Source: Methanobacteriota archaeon
Lineage (GTDB): Archaea; Thermoplasmatota; E2; JACPAO01; JAHWKR01
Assembly (NCBI GenBank): GCA_019347805.1
Contig: JAHWKR010000019.1
Location: 1 to 55,644, forward strand
Length of the DNA: 55,644 nucleotides
Reading direction: 5' to 3'
Below are positions 35,091-44,717 of this stretch, in pieces. Position numbers and translations under genes: made by a program. Position 1 is the stretch's first letter. Each line of letters begins with the position of its first letter. Below the pieces are notes generated by a model that did no database searches, was not told where the DNA came from, and saw nothing but the letters and a program-made list of their open reading frames with translations.

Positions 35091-37361
35091 TCAGGCGGGT
35101 CGTGCGCGACCGCTCGGACCCGGTGAGGTAGTACCGGATGTGCGTCCGCTTTTCGGCCGCGGCGACGGTTCGCTGAGGATGTCGGGGTCGGTGACGACGC
35201 GACGCGCGGGCAGGGCGAGGACGAATCTTGCGCCGCCCATCTCGGACGGGGAGACGAAGAGGTCGCCGCCGTAGCTGCGGGCGATCTTGCGTGCGAGCGC
35301 AAGGCCCACACCGGTCCCTTGGATGGGGCGGCCGTACGGGTCGGGGGCGCGTTGGAAGAGCATGAAGATCTGTTCGCGGAACTCCTCAGGGACGCCGGGT
35401 CCGTTGTCCTCCACCTCGACAAGGAGCCGGTCGTCGCCATGGCTCTGTTCGTCGAGCCGGGCGCGGATGCGGATGTGGCCGTCCTTCATGCGGCCATACT
35501 TGATGGCGTTGCCGACCAGGTTGCGAAGGACCTGTTCCATGCGGGTGCGGTCGGCCATGATGGTCGGGAGCGTCGTTTTCTCGACCTCGATGCGGGCACC
35601 GTTCTCTTTGCATTGCGCCTCATAGTCGTCGACCACTTTCTGCACGAGCGCCCCGAGGTCGACCGGGTGGGCGGCGCCTTCGACGCGACCGACGCGCGAC
35701 AGTTCGAGGAGGTCGCTGATGAGGGTGTCCATGCCGTCGATGTTGGCGTGGATACGGCCGAGGATGCGTTCCAACGATTCCTGTCGTTGCTTCTTGGTCT
35801 GTTTGTCGTCCAACGACTCTTCCAGGCTGTGGACGAGCCATTCGAGCGAGACGAGCGGCGTCTTCAGGTCGTGGGAGACGGCGTAGACGAACGATTCCAG
35901 TTCGCCGCTGCGTTCTTTCAGTTCCCGCGCCATGCGTTGCTGTTCCTCGATGTCGCGGCGCATCGCGGCGGCGAGATACCGGTCGCCGAAGAGCCAGAGG
36001 GCGACGAACGCGACGAGGGCGAGGAGCAGCAGACCGTAAAGGAGGCCGCCTTCGGCGGGGAGCGGCCAGGTGGAGAGGAGGGCGAGACGTTCGGACCGGA
36101 GCGAGAGGAAAAGGACGATGACATAGTAGACCGAGGCGACGAGGACCCCCGCCTTGAGCATGAGGGTGGTGGTGGAGAACGCCCGGCCGACCCGCCCTTC
36201 GAAGCGGCGTGCGGCGAGCCATGCCATCACGCCGGCCGGAAGGGGCAGGAAGAGGAGGAGGACGACGAGCGGTTTCAACGATTCCGAGCCCTGGATGGGG
36301 GCGATGGTCGAGTAGACGAACGTGTAGAGCCCTTCCCCGTGCCGCACGCTCACGTCGGACGGGACCTGCACCTCGAGGAGACCGGCTTCACGCCGGATGG
36401 AGAGCGCTTCCGGAACGATGCGGCCGCCGTCGGGGGCCAAGATGTAGAGCAGTTCGTTCTGGTCCGCGACCCGCAACCGGAAGTCGAAACGGGCGTCCTC
36501 GAGCAAGTAGGGGGCCCGGTCGCTGCCATTGACGAAGGCGGGCACCCGGATGAGGGTGGCGACGCGGAAGCGGGTCTCGATCTCGGTGCCCTGGACGTTC
36601 TCGGACCGTTCGGTGGGGCCGGCGAGGGGCAGGGGGACGCCGCGCCAGACCACGACCGGTGCGTATACATCGGCCTGGAAGGTGTCCCCGGTGGGCACCC
36701 CTGGGACCGCGGTGTCCGCCTTGCGGCCGAGGTCGGCGAAATACCAGGCGAGCCAGACTTCGGTGTCCTCGGCTCCGACCGGGAAGGAGATCGGTGCGAT
36801 CTCGACGCGGTCGGCCGCGTTGGGGGCGTTGTCGGCGAAGAAGGCGCTGGTGGCAGCAGGCCCGGTCGTGGTGTCGTTGTAGATGCGCAGGTGCTGCCTG
36901 GCGGCGGCGCGCTGGTCGACCTGGTCCGGGGCGGCGGGGTCGACGATGCGGTTCGCCCCGAAGCGCACCTCGAGGCTTTTGGCGCCGGCGGGCACCTTGA
37001 GGTGGAAGCGCGCTTCGGCACAACCGGTCTCCATGCTGTCCTCGACGAAACGAAAACTGCCGGCAACGGGCGTGGTGATGTGTTCCGCACCGCAATCGGA
37101 GACCTCCCGCGGCGCCCCTTCCACGACCGGTTCCGACTGGTCGGCGGGGTCACGCACGTTGTGCTCCTCGAATCGTTCCACGTCGAGGGGGAGGGTGATG
37201 TCGACGTTGCTCTCGACGATCTGGATGTCGCGCACGGCCGCCTCGGACGAGGGCACGATGAGGATCAGCAGGAGCGTGATGGCGATGGCCGTACGGGTGG
37301 CGGCCCGGATGCCGGGGCCGGATGGGCGGCCCGGGCGGAAGAAGGAGATGCGCGACGCCAT
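35091..37361 (-). CDS. Membrane histidine kinase with large ectodomain
   Basis: 756 residues from ATG 37361, with a TATA box 29 nt upstream. Signal/TM near 25-42 (AIAITLLLILIVPSSEA). Extracytoplasmic region about 43-358, rich in beta strands, with Cys residues near VSDCGAEH and METGCAEAR. Three TM helices at about 362-383, 400-423 and 434-458. A coiled linker (EEQQRMARELKERSGELES) leads to the HisKA box SHDLKTPLVSLEWL with His497. The HATPase domain has N-box NLVGNAIKYG (about 614), G1 DNGPGVPEEF (about 653) and G2 GTGVGLALARKIARSYGG (about 683). The C-terminus is a basic, Pro/Ser-rich tail. The partner is the adjacent receiver protein. The ligand is unknown. Confidence 0.9.
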   Translation of the reverse strand: MASRISFFRPGRPSGPGIRAATRTAIAITLLLILIVPSSEAAVRDIQIVESNVDITLPLDVERFEEHNVRDPADQSEPVVEGAPREVSDCGAEHITTPVAGSFRFVEDSMETGCAEARFHLKVPAGAKSLEVRFGANRIVDPAAPDQVDQRAAARQHLRIYNDTTTGPAATSAFFADNAPNAADRVEIAPISFPVGAEDTEVWLAWYFADLGRKADTAVPGVPTGDTFQADVYAPVVVWRGVPLPLAGPTERSENVQGTEIETRFRVATLIRVPAFVNGSDRAPYLLEDARFDFRLRVADQNELLYILAPDGGRIVPEALSIRREAGLLEVQVPSDVSVRHGEGLYTFVYSTIAPIQGSESLKPLVVLLLFLPLPAGVMAWLAARRFEGRVGRAFSTTTLMLKAGVLVASVYYVIVLFLSLRSERLALLSTWPLPAEGGLLYGLLLLALVAFVALWLFGDRYLAAAMRRDIEEQQRMARELKERSGELESFVYAVSHDLKTPLVSLEWLVHSLEESLDDKQTKKQRQESLERILGRIHANIDGMDTLISDLLELSRVGRVEGAAHPVDLGALVQKVVDDYEAQCKENGARIEVEKTTLPTIMADRTRMEQVLRNLVGNAIKYGRMKDGHIRIRARLDEQSHGDDRLLVEVEDNGPGVPEEFREQIFMLFQRAPDPYGRPIQGTGVGLALARKIARSYGGDLFVSPSEMGGARFVLALPARRVVTDPDILSEPSPRPKSGRTSGTTSPGPSGRARPA

Positions 37362-37385
37362 CGAGGGTGGATGCACCCGTGCTCT

Positions 37386-37393
37386 CCTATAAA
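37386..37393 (-). promoter_or_regulatory. TATA box for the histidine kinase gene
   Basis: TTTATAGG on the minus strand, centred 29 nt before ATG 37361. The divergent plus-strand gene at 37496 has its own CTTAAGG element about 28 nt upstream. Confidence 0.6.
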
Positions 37394-37495
37394 CCGTCGG
37401 TCCGCAAGGTGGCCGTTCCCGCCGCTGCGGCAACGAGCTGCAAGGGACGCCCGTGCCGTTCTCTTCTTAAGGAGGGAACGCAGAGGCGCCCCTTG

Positions 37496-37687
37496 ATGGC
37501 CGAGTCGGACGAGCATGCGCTCCTGCGCTTCTGTGGCCGCTGCAAGCATTTCGAGGTATGGGCGCTCGGGGGCGGCGGGGAGTGCCATAAAGGCCACGAC
37601 GCGGCCGAACGGGCGCGCGCCGATGCGTGTGACGACCACGATCCGGTCATCCGTTCCGGTGGCCCCCTTTTCGACATGTCGGAATGA
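37496..37687 (+). CDS. Small Cys/His protein, putative zinc binding
   Basis: 63 residues from ATG 37496; TATA-like CTTAAGG 28 nt upstream. Cys pattern FCGRCKHFEVW ... GECHKGHD ... ADACDDHD gives CxxC, CxxxH and a further Cys/His, suitable for one zinc or iron-sulfur site. The end is hydrophobic (GGPLFDMSE). Similar tiny metal-binding proteins are common in archaea; no function is known. Confidence 0.65.
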   Translation: MAESDEHALLRFCGRCKHFEVWALGGGGECHKGHDAAERARADACDDHDPVIRSGGPLFDMSE

Positions 37688-37702
37688 GCGGCTGGCGAAC
37701 GA

Positions 37703-38056
37703 TCAGCCAAGCCGGAGTTCTGGCACGCGCGCGATGTCGAGCTCGGCGCCGTCGTCGTCCATGAGCGGCCCCATGCACGCTTCCATGGCGGCGATGAACG
37801 CGGCCACATCCAGTCCTTCGTGGTGCGGCGCATAGCGGACGAGATGGGCCTGTGCCTGTCCCCATTGCGAACGCGCGCCCCGTGGGTTGCCACGGCGCCA
37901 GTGTTCGAGCGCGACGGCCGCCTGGATGAGTCCCTGCCAATAGCTCCGGGTGGGCCCCTGGTCTTCACGCCAGAGGTCTTCGAGCACCTCGTGCGCCTCG
38001 AACCATTCGCCACGGTTGAAGCAACGGACGCCTTCGAGGTAGCGCGGGTCCCGCAT
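37703..38056 (-). CDS. DUF309 family protein
   Basis: 117 residues from ATG 38056. It matches DUF309: YLEGVRCFNRGEWFEAHEVL, EDLWREDQGPTRSYWQGLIQ, AAVALEHWRRGNPRGARSQW. The conserved EAHEVLE-W residues form the predicted active or binding face of this all-helical family. Function is unknown; the fold resembles TPR-like helical pairs. Convergent with the 37496 gene. Confidence 0.88.
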   Translation of the reverse strand: MRDPRYLEGVRCFNRGEWFEAHEVLEDLWREDQGPTRSYWQGLIQAAVALEHWRRGNPRGARSQWGQAQAHLVRYAPHHEGLDVAAFIAAMEACMGPLMDDDGAELDIARVPELRLG

Positions 38057-38136
38057 CGCGACCGCCTGTAGCGGGGGTCGGCAAAAGCGTTGGGGTCTCG
38101 GAGGTGTCAAATCGGGGGAGTCGTTCCAGGAGCCGG

Positions 38137-38934
38137 ATGCGCATAGGGATCCTCGGCGGTACCGGTTCCAGGTCGATCATCGACGATGCGGAGACGGTGC
38201 GGGTGGAAACAGCGTGGGGCGCGGTGCCTGTGGAGACGGGCCGTGTCGGCGACCTCCTCGTCTTCTTCGTCTCGCGCCATGGCGCCGACCATGGACGCTC
38301 CGCACACCGGGTGGCGCACAAGGCCAACCTTGCAGCACTCGCCGCGTGCCGGACCGATGCGGTCTTCGCCATCAACAACGTCGGCGGGTTGCGGGAGCCC
38401 TTCACTACCGGGGACCTCGTCGTCCCGCACGACCTCGTCGCCCTGTGGGGTCCGCACGTGACGATCCATGAGGCGGAGGCCGTGCATGTCGACATGACGG
38501 CACCCTATTGCCCGCATCTCAGATCCGCGCTCGTCACGGCCGCCTCGGAGACCTGGAACGGTACGGTGCATGCCGAGGGCGTCTATGTCCAGGTGCCGGG
38601 TCCACGTCTCGAGACCGCCGCCGAGGTGCGCCACCTTGCGACCATGGGCGATGTCGTCGGCATGACCGGGGGCCCGGAGGCGGTCCTGGCCCGCGAACTG
38701 GGCCTCTGTTTCGCGAGCCTCGCGTTCGTCGCCAATCCGGCGGCCGGGCGGGAGGCGGGACCGGTCGTCGCCGATGCTCTGAGGAAGGCGCTCGCGGACG
38801 TCTCCGTGGCACTACGGGACACGGTCGTGGCCGCCGCCAGGGCGGTCCCGAGGGACCGTGACTGTGGCTGTCGGGAGGCGCCGGCCAAGGGACGGATGGC
38901 GCCCGTACCCATGCGACAGGCCCACAAGGCATAA
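38137..38934 (+). CDS. MTAP/PNP-family purine nucleoside phosphorylase
   Basis: 265 residues from ATG 38137. Phosphate-site loop GILGGTGSRS at the N-terminus, SRHGADHGRSAHRVAHKAN (phosphate/ribose), AINNVGGLREPFTTGDLVVP, the family signature GVYVQVPGPRLETAAEVRHL, and VVGMTGGPEAVLARELGLCF. The base-contact region reads FVANPAAG with Asn rather than Asp, which in this family favours 6-oxopurines (inosine, guanosine or methylthioinosine) over adenosine. The C-terminus has CGC and a basic extension that is unusual. Likely role: nucleoside or methylthio-nucleoside salvage. Confidence 0.85.
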   Translation: MRIGILGGTGSRSIIDDAETVRVETAWGAVPVETGRVGDLLVFFVSRHGADHGRSAHRVAHKANLAALAACRTDAVFAINNVGGLREPFTTGDLVVPHDLVALWGPHVTIHEAEAVHVDMTAPYCPHLRSALVTAASETWNGTVHAEGVYVQVPGPRLETAAEVRHLATMGDVVGMTGGPEAVLARELGLCFASLAFVANPAAGREAGPVVADALRKALADVSVALRDTVVAAARAVPRDRDCGCREAPAKGRMAPVPMRQAHKA

Positions 38935-38990
38935 GAAGCGCGACCTCGCTCGTACTCCTACCGGCCCTGTCCGGCAGTGGAGGTGTCAGG

Positions 38991-39863
38991 TTGTCCCCCA
39001 GGAGTATCGCCCTTGTCCTCGCGCTCGTCGCGCTCGCTTTCGCCGGCTGTATCGGCGATGAGGCCGACCCGGCCGAGACCGAGACGAACACCAAGACCCA
39101 GATCCCTCGCGAGCTTCCGAAGGACGAGAAAGGGGAGGTCATCATCCAGACCTTGAAGGAGGCGCTCTTGCGCCCGATCCTCCTCGAGGGGACCATCAAG
39201 GTGGACCTGCTCGAACTGACCGTCGTACGCGACCCGGACTGCGACCATGGGCAGAAAGAGGATGTCCCGTACAAGGGGTCGTATGTCGTCCTTGACAAGA
39301 ACGGCCTGCTTGAGCGCACCGAGTTCTCACTGCTTCCCAACGAGACCTCGAAGCGCTTCCCCATCGCGGTCAAGGGGGAACCGCCGTTCGTCCTCGCCGG
39401 CGACCCCATCGCCTGTCTCGATGCGGCCAACACGCGGGTCGACAACGTGACGCTCGCCAAGCACGTGGACGGCCTCGTCACCACCACCGAGGACACGGTC
39501 ACCGCGACGATCGCACAGCTCCAGCAGACGGCCGTCGCCCCATGGAACGAGAACGAGATGACCTTCGACCTCGTCTCGGTGGCACCAGCGCAAGAGGTGC
39601 CGCGCGGCATCACGATGACCTTCTACGGCCATGATGGCGGGGCTTGGCGCCAGGACGCGTTCCAGTACGTGTGGGTCGACAGGACCGAGGCGCAGGTACG
39701 GCAACAACAGCTCGTCTACATGCCGGGCGGGTACAAGATGGACGTCACCCACAACGACAACACCCCGGCCACCGAATCCGAGGACTGGGCCTACAAGGTC
39801 GTCTCGCGCCACTGGAGCCCGGCGGCTTGCGCCGAAGGGTTCGTCTGGCAAGGCCTCTGCTGA
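38991..39863 (+). CDS. Predicted lipoprotein, unknown
   Basis: 290 residues from TTG 38991, supported by GGAGGT at 38979-38984. Signal PRSIALVLALVALAFAGC (lipobox FAGC). The mature protein starts acidic (IGDEADPAETETNTKTQ). A helical stretch IIQTLKEALLRPILLEGTIK is followed by beta regions with paired Cys (RDPDCDHGQ, DPIACLDAAN, PAACAEGFVWQGLC). No family recognised. Extracellular, membrane-tethered. Confidence 0.72.
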   Translation: MSPRSIALVLALVALAFAGCIGDEADPAETETNTKTQIPRELPKDEKGEVIIQTLKEALLRPILLEGTIKVDLLELTVVRDPDCDHGQKEDVPYKGSYVVLDKNGLLERTEFSLLPNETSKRFPIAVKGEPPFVLAGDPIACLDAANTRVDNVTLAKHVDGLVTTTEDTVTATIAQLQQTAVAPWNENEMTFDLVSVAPAQEVPRGITMTFYGHDGGAWRQDAFQYVWVDRTEAQVRQQQLVYMPGGYKMDVTHNDNTPATESEDWAYKVVSRHWSPAACAEGFVWQGLC

Positions 39864-39944
39864 GCGGAAAGAGGGGGGGACGAGCGTGTCGCCTAGGGAG
39901 GCGCCGCAGGACGTTACGCACGTGGCACCAGGTTCGACGTTCGT

Positions 39945-42900
39945 TCAGAGGAAGTCGCTCAGCCGCGCCTTCTTCACCTTGTCGTTGGAAAAAAGGCTCT
40001 CGATCGATTTCTCCGCCAGGTGGATGCGCTGCTGCGTGTAGGCGGAGACGTTGTATTTGCGCGAGATGTCCTTCGAGGGCTCGAGGTATTTCTTGACCGA
40101 CCCCTCGTGCACGGTGAGCGTGAGCTTGCCTTTGCAGTTCTCGGTGAGACAGCTGCCTTTGAGCGGGAAGCGGCGGTATTTGGCGTTGCAGAGCGGGCAG
40201 CGCACCTTCTGCTTGGAGAACGCCTTGAGGTTGCCGATGAGGTCGGGCATGAAGTGGGAGCCGATGACGGTGCTCGCCACGTCCATGTCGTCGACGGCGC
40301 GGATCTTCGCGGCGAGGTTGAACTGGGCGTAGAGCTTGTCCATCATGTCGGGGATGGTCTTGTAGGCGGAGACAAGGACGCCTTCTGAGATGTCGGGCGT
40401 CTCGTGGGTGTAGCGGAGGCCTTCGTATTGCAGTGGCGTGCCGACCCGTTCGGCGACGAGACCCATCACCGCTTCGACGTCCTTGGGGTGCTTGTGCCGC
40501 AGGGTGGCGCGGTAGAACGACAAGGGATAGTGCGCGAGCGTGTCGACGTTGTGGGCCTCTTTGTCGATCTCGTTGGGGTCGAGCCGGGTGGTGAGGACGA
40601 GCGGCAGGTCCATGAGGCCGCCGCGGCGGTCGGGGACATAAGCGCGCGAGAAGTTGAGGAGCCCGTCCATGAGGAGGAAGACGGCGTCCTCGTCGCCGTC
40701 GCAGTTGCGGCGTTTTCCGGCGTGGAAATAGGGGTGGGCCCAGCCGACGGGGCTCTTGGTGAAGCCGATGATGCGCGAGGCGATGGCGCCCGAGGTGTGG
40801 GGGGCGAGGCCGCCGATGAGGTGCCCGACGAGGGCGTGGCGGGAATCGGCGCCGTAGAACCGTTCCATGCGGTAGAAACGTTCCAGGAGGTCGTCGATGA
40901 AGCGGGCGCAGGCCAAGAGGTAGTCGGCGCAGACGTAGGGGACGACGACATCCTGGACCATGAGCTCGAGCATCTGGTCACCGCGTTCGAGCGGGGCGCC
41001 GTCGATGTCGTGCGTGTAGCCGAGTTCCACGAGCCGTTCGGGCTCCACACCGATCTCGTCAGGTCGGAAATGGGTGAGCGGCGCGTCGGTCATGTCGAAC
41101 CGGACGGTGCCGTCCTTGAAGGCGTAGACGCCGTGCTGGGCGCGCAGGAGGCCTTTTTCGAGCGGTTCCGGGACCTTGAGTTTGGAGATGAGGCCGACGA
41201 CGCCTTTGACCTTCTTGGGGACGCGGCCGATGCCGATGCGGTCGGCGGCGCGGCGCACCTCTTCGGCCAATCGGATGGTCGCCTCCTCGGGTTCTTCGCC
41301 GTCGGGTTCGGTGTGCGAGTCGCAACCGGTGCAGAAGGTGCGGAATGTCACCTCGCCGCAGGAGGCGCAGCGGCGTTTGCCGACCTCGACGGTGATGCGG
41401 CCGACGCCGAAGGCGGCGTCGTTGACGAGCCGTTGCGAGCCGCCCGCCTGTCCGAGCGGGAAGAGGGCGTGCGGCGGGGGTTTCATCTTGCGGGCATCGG
41501 CCTTCTCGGGGCGTCCCATGCGCGCGCCGATGCGGAACGGCGCCTTCGGGTGCTGCAGCACCCCGGACAGGCGGGAGACGAGGTCGACCGAGGGATAGGC
41601 GTCGTCGAGCGTCGACACGTCGAGTGTGTCGAAGAGCGCGCGGCGTTCCGTCTCGATGCCTTGGCCGGCGTCGTCGAGCCCGAGCCCGAGGCTGCGCAAG
41701 AGTGTATGACCGGCGCGGGTCACTTCGTAGTGGTCGCCGAGGTCGCGGTGGAGGAGGCAGATCTTTTCCAGGAGCTTCTTCAGCTCGGGGTCGGCGGGCA
41801 GGGAGACGACCGGCGCGTCGGGCACTTCCTCGGGCATGTCGTCGATGCTGCGCGGCGGGGAAGGCGTGACGACGCGTACCTCGGAGAGCCGGGAGGTGAT
41901 GTGGTCGGACAACCGCCTCACCTCGTCGACCGAGAGGTCGTGCCAGAGCAGGGTCTGGGAAGGCGCGAGCGGGAGGCCGGTCGCCTCTGCGACCTGGTAG
42001 GCGACCGCGGCGTCCAGTCGGGTCTCCTCGTCGGCGGCGATGAGCGCCTCCGGGTCGGGGAGCCCGTCCGGCCACGGGTTGTCGTCGCACCAGGCGCGCA
42101 CTTCCTCGCGGAACCATTCGTTGACCCATGGGGAGCGGGGGAGCAGGTGGTTGTTCTCGGCGAACTCGCCGAACGGCATGAGGAGTTCGCCCATGTCGAG
42201 GATCTCGGCGACGAAAGGCCGGGCCCGTTTGCCGTCCTTGGTGTTGCGCAGTTGCATCACATCGCCGTTGCGGAGCAGGACGATGGGGCCGTCGAGCACC
42301 GAGCAGGGCGTGGCGATGGTGCCCTTGCCGGGCCGTTCGATCTTCAGTTGTGTGCCGACGGCGATGAAGTCGTCCGAAAGCGGCATGATGGCCGGGTGGA
42401 GGGCCGAGGAGGCGAGGCCAGCCGTGCGGCCGCGACCGTAGCGCAATCGGAAGCCGCCGGGGCGTGACGGGTGGCCGAAGACGGGTCGACCGGCGATGAT
42501 CTCGCGGATGTATTTCGGGTTCGGCAGGATCTCCGGGATGGCGTTCGGGTCGGGGGCGACATCGGGCTCGTCGTCCTTCTTGGTCTTCGACACGATGGTG
42601 TCGAGGAAGTCCCAGCCGGGGAGGCCGAGTTTGCCGACGTGTTTCTGGATCTTGGGCGCCTTGAGGCACATGCCTTCGCAAAGGACAAGCATGGCGCCGC
42701 CGCGGATCTGGTTGGTCTCGACACGGGGCAGGTCGCGGTTGCCGGTCACCTCGATCTGTTCCGTGCCTTCGCCGTTGATGCAGATCGGGCAGTTGGCGAC
42801 GATGTCGACGATCTCTTTCGCCGACGGGGTGTATTGCAGGTTGGCCGCCTGCTTGTAGGCCGGCACCTCTTCCTTGTAGCGTTCGATCTCGGCGACGGTG

Positions 42901-43625
42901 GCGATATAGCGGCCGATGCCCATCTCGTTTCGGACGACGTCGGCGATCAGCACCGACATGGCCTGTGCGGTGCCGCCGGCGGCGCGGATGGGGCCGGCGA
43001 AGTAGAGATCGATGTAGTCGGTGCCGTCTTCGTTCTTGCCGATCTTGGTGACCGCGATGCCTTCGAGCGGGGCGACAAGGACGCCTTCGGTGAGGATCGA
43101 GAGGCCGGTGCGGACCGCCTTGTCGACCGCCTCCTCCCGGGAGCCGTATTTGACGTAGTCACCGCGGGCGACGCGGCGGGAGATCTCGAGCGAGACCAGT
43201 TCGCGATTGCCGATCTCTTTCGTCACCTTGCGGATGTCCTCGGCGACGCCGGTGACGCCCACCTGCGCCTCGACACGGGCCGCCAGGTCCTCCGCCGGAA
43301 GGATCTCCACCTCGAGGGAGGGGTCGTACCCTTTGGCGCGTGCCTGCTTGGCGACATCGTAGCAGTGGTCGACGGCGGCGTGCAGGTCGTCGAAGTAGGC
43401 TTTCATACGCGCCGACATGGCCGGGCCGCGGCCACCGGAGACGTCGGGGGGGACGATGCAGCCGGCGATCATGGTCGGAAGGGCAGGTGCGGACGAGGAC
43501 GTTTCGGGGGTCTCGACCGGGGTCTCCAGGACCGTTTCCTGGGCCGGAGCGGTCGCTTTCGTGGATGGCGCTGCGGCGCCGGGGCTCGTGCCGTCGCCCG
43601 CGACCGGTGCGGTCGTGCCACCCAT
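39945..43625 (-). CDS. polC: DNA polymerase D large (catalytic) subunit DP2
   Basis: 1226 residues from ATG 43625, chosen because a TATA-like CTTTTTG lies 29 nt upstream. Replicative polymerase of most non-crenarchaeal archaea. Conventional homology begins at SARMKAYFDDLHAAVDHCYD (about residue 70), so there is a Thr/Pro/Ala-rich N-terminal extension of about 68 residues. Landmarks: GIGRYIATVAEIERYKEEVP, zinc motif CPICINGEGTEQIEV, GCDS-type second zinc site CASCGEVTFRTFCTGC, catalytic loop NCDGDEDAVFLLMDGLLNFS (DGDED at 976-980), and a C-terminal zinc region CPLCNAKYRR ... CLTENC near 1141. It ends KKARLSDFL, a PIP-like clamp-binding tail. No intein interrupts the catalytic region. The small subunit gene is not in the window. 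Confidence 0.96.
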   Translation of the reverse strand: MGGTTAPVAGDGTSPGAAAPSTKATAPAQETVLETPVETPETSSSAPALPTMIAGCIVPPDVSGGRGPAMSARMKAYFDDLHAAVDHCYDVAKQARAKGYDPSLEVEILPAEDLAARVEAQVGVTGVAEDIRKVTKEIGNRELVSLEISRRVARGDYVKYGSREEAVDKAVRTGLSILTEGVLVAPLEGIAVTKIGKNEDGTDYIDLYFAGPIRAAGGTAQAMSVLIADVVRNEMGIGRYIATVAEIERYKEEVPAYKQAANLQYTPSAKEIVDIVANCPICINGEGTEQIEVTGNRDLPRVETNQIRGGAMLVLCEGMCLKAPKIQKHVGKLGLPGWDFLDTIVSKTKKDDEPDVAPDPNAIPEILPNPKYIREIIAGRPVFGHPSRPGGFRLRYGRGRTAGLASSALHPAIMPLSDDFIAVGTQLKIERPGKGTIATPCSVLDGPIVLLRNGDVMQLRNTKDGKRARPFVAEILDMGELLMPFGEFAENNHLLPRSPWVNEWFREEVRAWCDDNPWPDGLPDPEALIAADEETRLDAAVAYQVAEATGLPLAPSQTLLWHDLSVDEVRRLSDHITSRLSEVRVVTPSPPRSIDDMPEEVPDAPVVSLPADPELKKLLEKICLLHRDLGDHYEVTRAGHTLLRSLGLGLDDAGQGIETERRALFDTLDVSTLDDAYPSVDLVSRLSGVLQHPKAPFRIGARMGRPEKADARKMKPPPHALFPLGQAGGSQRLVNDAAFGVGRITVEVGKRRCASCGEVTFRTFCTGCDSHTEPDGEEPEEATIRLAEEVRRAADRIGIGRVPKKVKGVVGLISKLKVPEPLEKGLLRAQHGVYAFKDGTVRFDMTDAPLTHFRPDEIGVEPERLVELGYTHDIDGAPLERGDQMLELMVQDVVVPYVCADYLLACARFIDDLLERFYRMERFYGADSRHALVGHLIGGLAPHTSGAIASRIIGFTKSPVGWAHPYFHAGKRRNCDGDEDAVFLLMDGLLNFSRAYVPDRRGGLMDLPLVLTTRLDPNEIDKEAHNVDTLAHYPLSFYRATLRHKHPKDVEAVMGLVAERVGTPLQYEGLRYTHETPDISEGVLVSAYKTIPDMMDKLYAQFNLAAKIRAVDDMDVASTVIGSHFMPDLIGNLKAFSKQKVRCPLCNAKYRRFPLKGSCLTENCKGKLTLTVHEGSVKKYLEPSKDISRKYNVSAYTQQRIHLAEKSIESLFSNDKVKKARLSDFL

Positions 43626-43747
43626 CGGGACGTCCCAGGAGACGGCGGGACAAAAAGCCACCGTGCCACCGTGTGCATCCGCTCCACCGGAAACCGGGGT
43701 CGGCGACCGAAGGTGCCTTATGAGCGATGCGAATGGAACAGGTCGCG

Positions 43748-44710
43748 ATGGAGGGTTTCCTGCTCCGTGACACGCGCCACCTCGCCGGCAAGCGGCGCGA
43801 GTCAGCCGCGCCCCCACCCGAGGGCGAGGGATTGGCGTTGTCGTACCACTGGGTCGGCACGAAGCCGGTCCTCACGGTGCGGACGGACAAGGGACCCGTG
43901 GACCTCCCGCTCACGGGTCGGCTCGACCTCCAGGTCGAGGAGGGGCGCTTCTGCATCGGCCACCGCACATCCGAGGGTCTTCAGCCGTGTCCGGACCGGC
44001 GGCCGGCGGACCGCTTCATCCAGTGCGCCGCTTGCCACCCGCTCACCAACAGGGAATGCGTCTTCGAACCGCGCTGCACCGATTGCACGTTGCCGTTCTG
44101 TCGTGGCGCGCACCAGGTCTATGTCGCCTGGTATGGATTGCTGCCGAAGATCGGCATGACCCGCTCGGTGCGGGAGGACGCCCGGCTTGTCGAACAGGGT
44201 GCGGACGCGTATGCCTTCCTCGCCTCGGTGCCGGACCGTTTCGCCGCCCGCAGGATGGAGGACAAGATCTCGGCCCGTGCGGGTGTCCCGCAATCCCGTC
44301 GGCCCAAAGAGTTGCTCACCCAGACCGCGCGCAGTGTGCCGTGGAATCCGGTGGTCTCCGCCCACGAGGCGTTCATCGAACGCGTCACCGGACTCGAGGG
44401 GCTCGACCCGGGACCGCTCGTGCGCCTGCCGGAATCGCCGGGGGCATGGCCGCTTCCCGAGGTGCCGACGCCGGTGGCGGAGGTCGGCCGCCACACGGGG
44501 CATATCATCGCCGCGAAGGGTAAGTGGGTGTTCTACAAGGACGGTGAAGGACCGCTCTGGGCGCTCCGCATGTCGGCGGTGGAAGGACACGAGGTGCGGT
44601 TCGACCCCGGCGTGGCGCGGCCCTTCGACAAAAGGGGGACCACTGTCGGACAGCCAGTCGATGAGGATGTCACCGACGCCGCGGAAGGACCCGACGCGAC
44701 CACCGAGTGA
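43748..44710 (+). CDS. DUF2797 family protein
   Basis: 320 residues from ATG 43748; CTTATGA 28 nt upstream supports this over ATG 43733. N-terminal beta domain (LSYHWVGTKPVLTVRTDKGP), then a Cys cluster FCIGHRTSEGLQPCPDRRPA, IQCAACHPLTNRECVFEPRC, TDCTLPFCRGAHQVYVAWYG, which should hold zinc. Next comes KIGMTRSVREDARLVEQGAD, the GIY-YIG-like portion of the family. Function is unknown; the nuclease-like fold hints at nucleic-acid chemistry. Divergent from polC with only 122 bp between starts, so the promoters lie side by side. Confidence 0.85.
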   Translation: MEGFLLRDTRHLAGKRRESAAPPPEGEGLALSYHWVGTKPVLTVRTDKGPVDLPLTGRLDLQVEEGRFCIGHRTSEGLQPCPDRRPADRFIQCAACHPLTNRECVFEPRCTDCTLPFCRGAHQVYVAWYGLLPKIGMTRSVREDARLVEQGADAYAFLASVPDRFAARRMEDKISARAGVPQSRRPKELLTQTARSVPWNPVVSAHEAFIERVTGLEGLDPGPLVRLPESPGAWPLPEVPTPVAEVGRHTGHIIAAKGKWVFYKDGEGPLWALRMSAVEGHEVRFDPGVARPFDKRGTTVGQPVDEDVTDAAEGPDATTE

Positions 44711-44717
44711 GACCCGC

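Noticed and set aside
35319-37496. Plus-strand 725-codon frame antisense to the histidine kinase
   Set aside because: Lies wholly opposite a well-supported kinase gene; repetitive charged composition.
40404-42467. Plus-strand 687-codon frame antisense to polC
   Set aside because: Opposite the conserved catalytic region of DP2; no independent motif or promoter.
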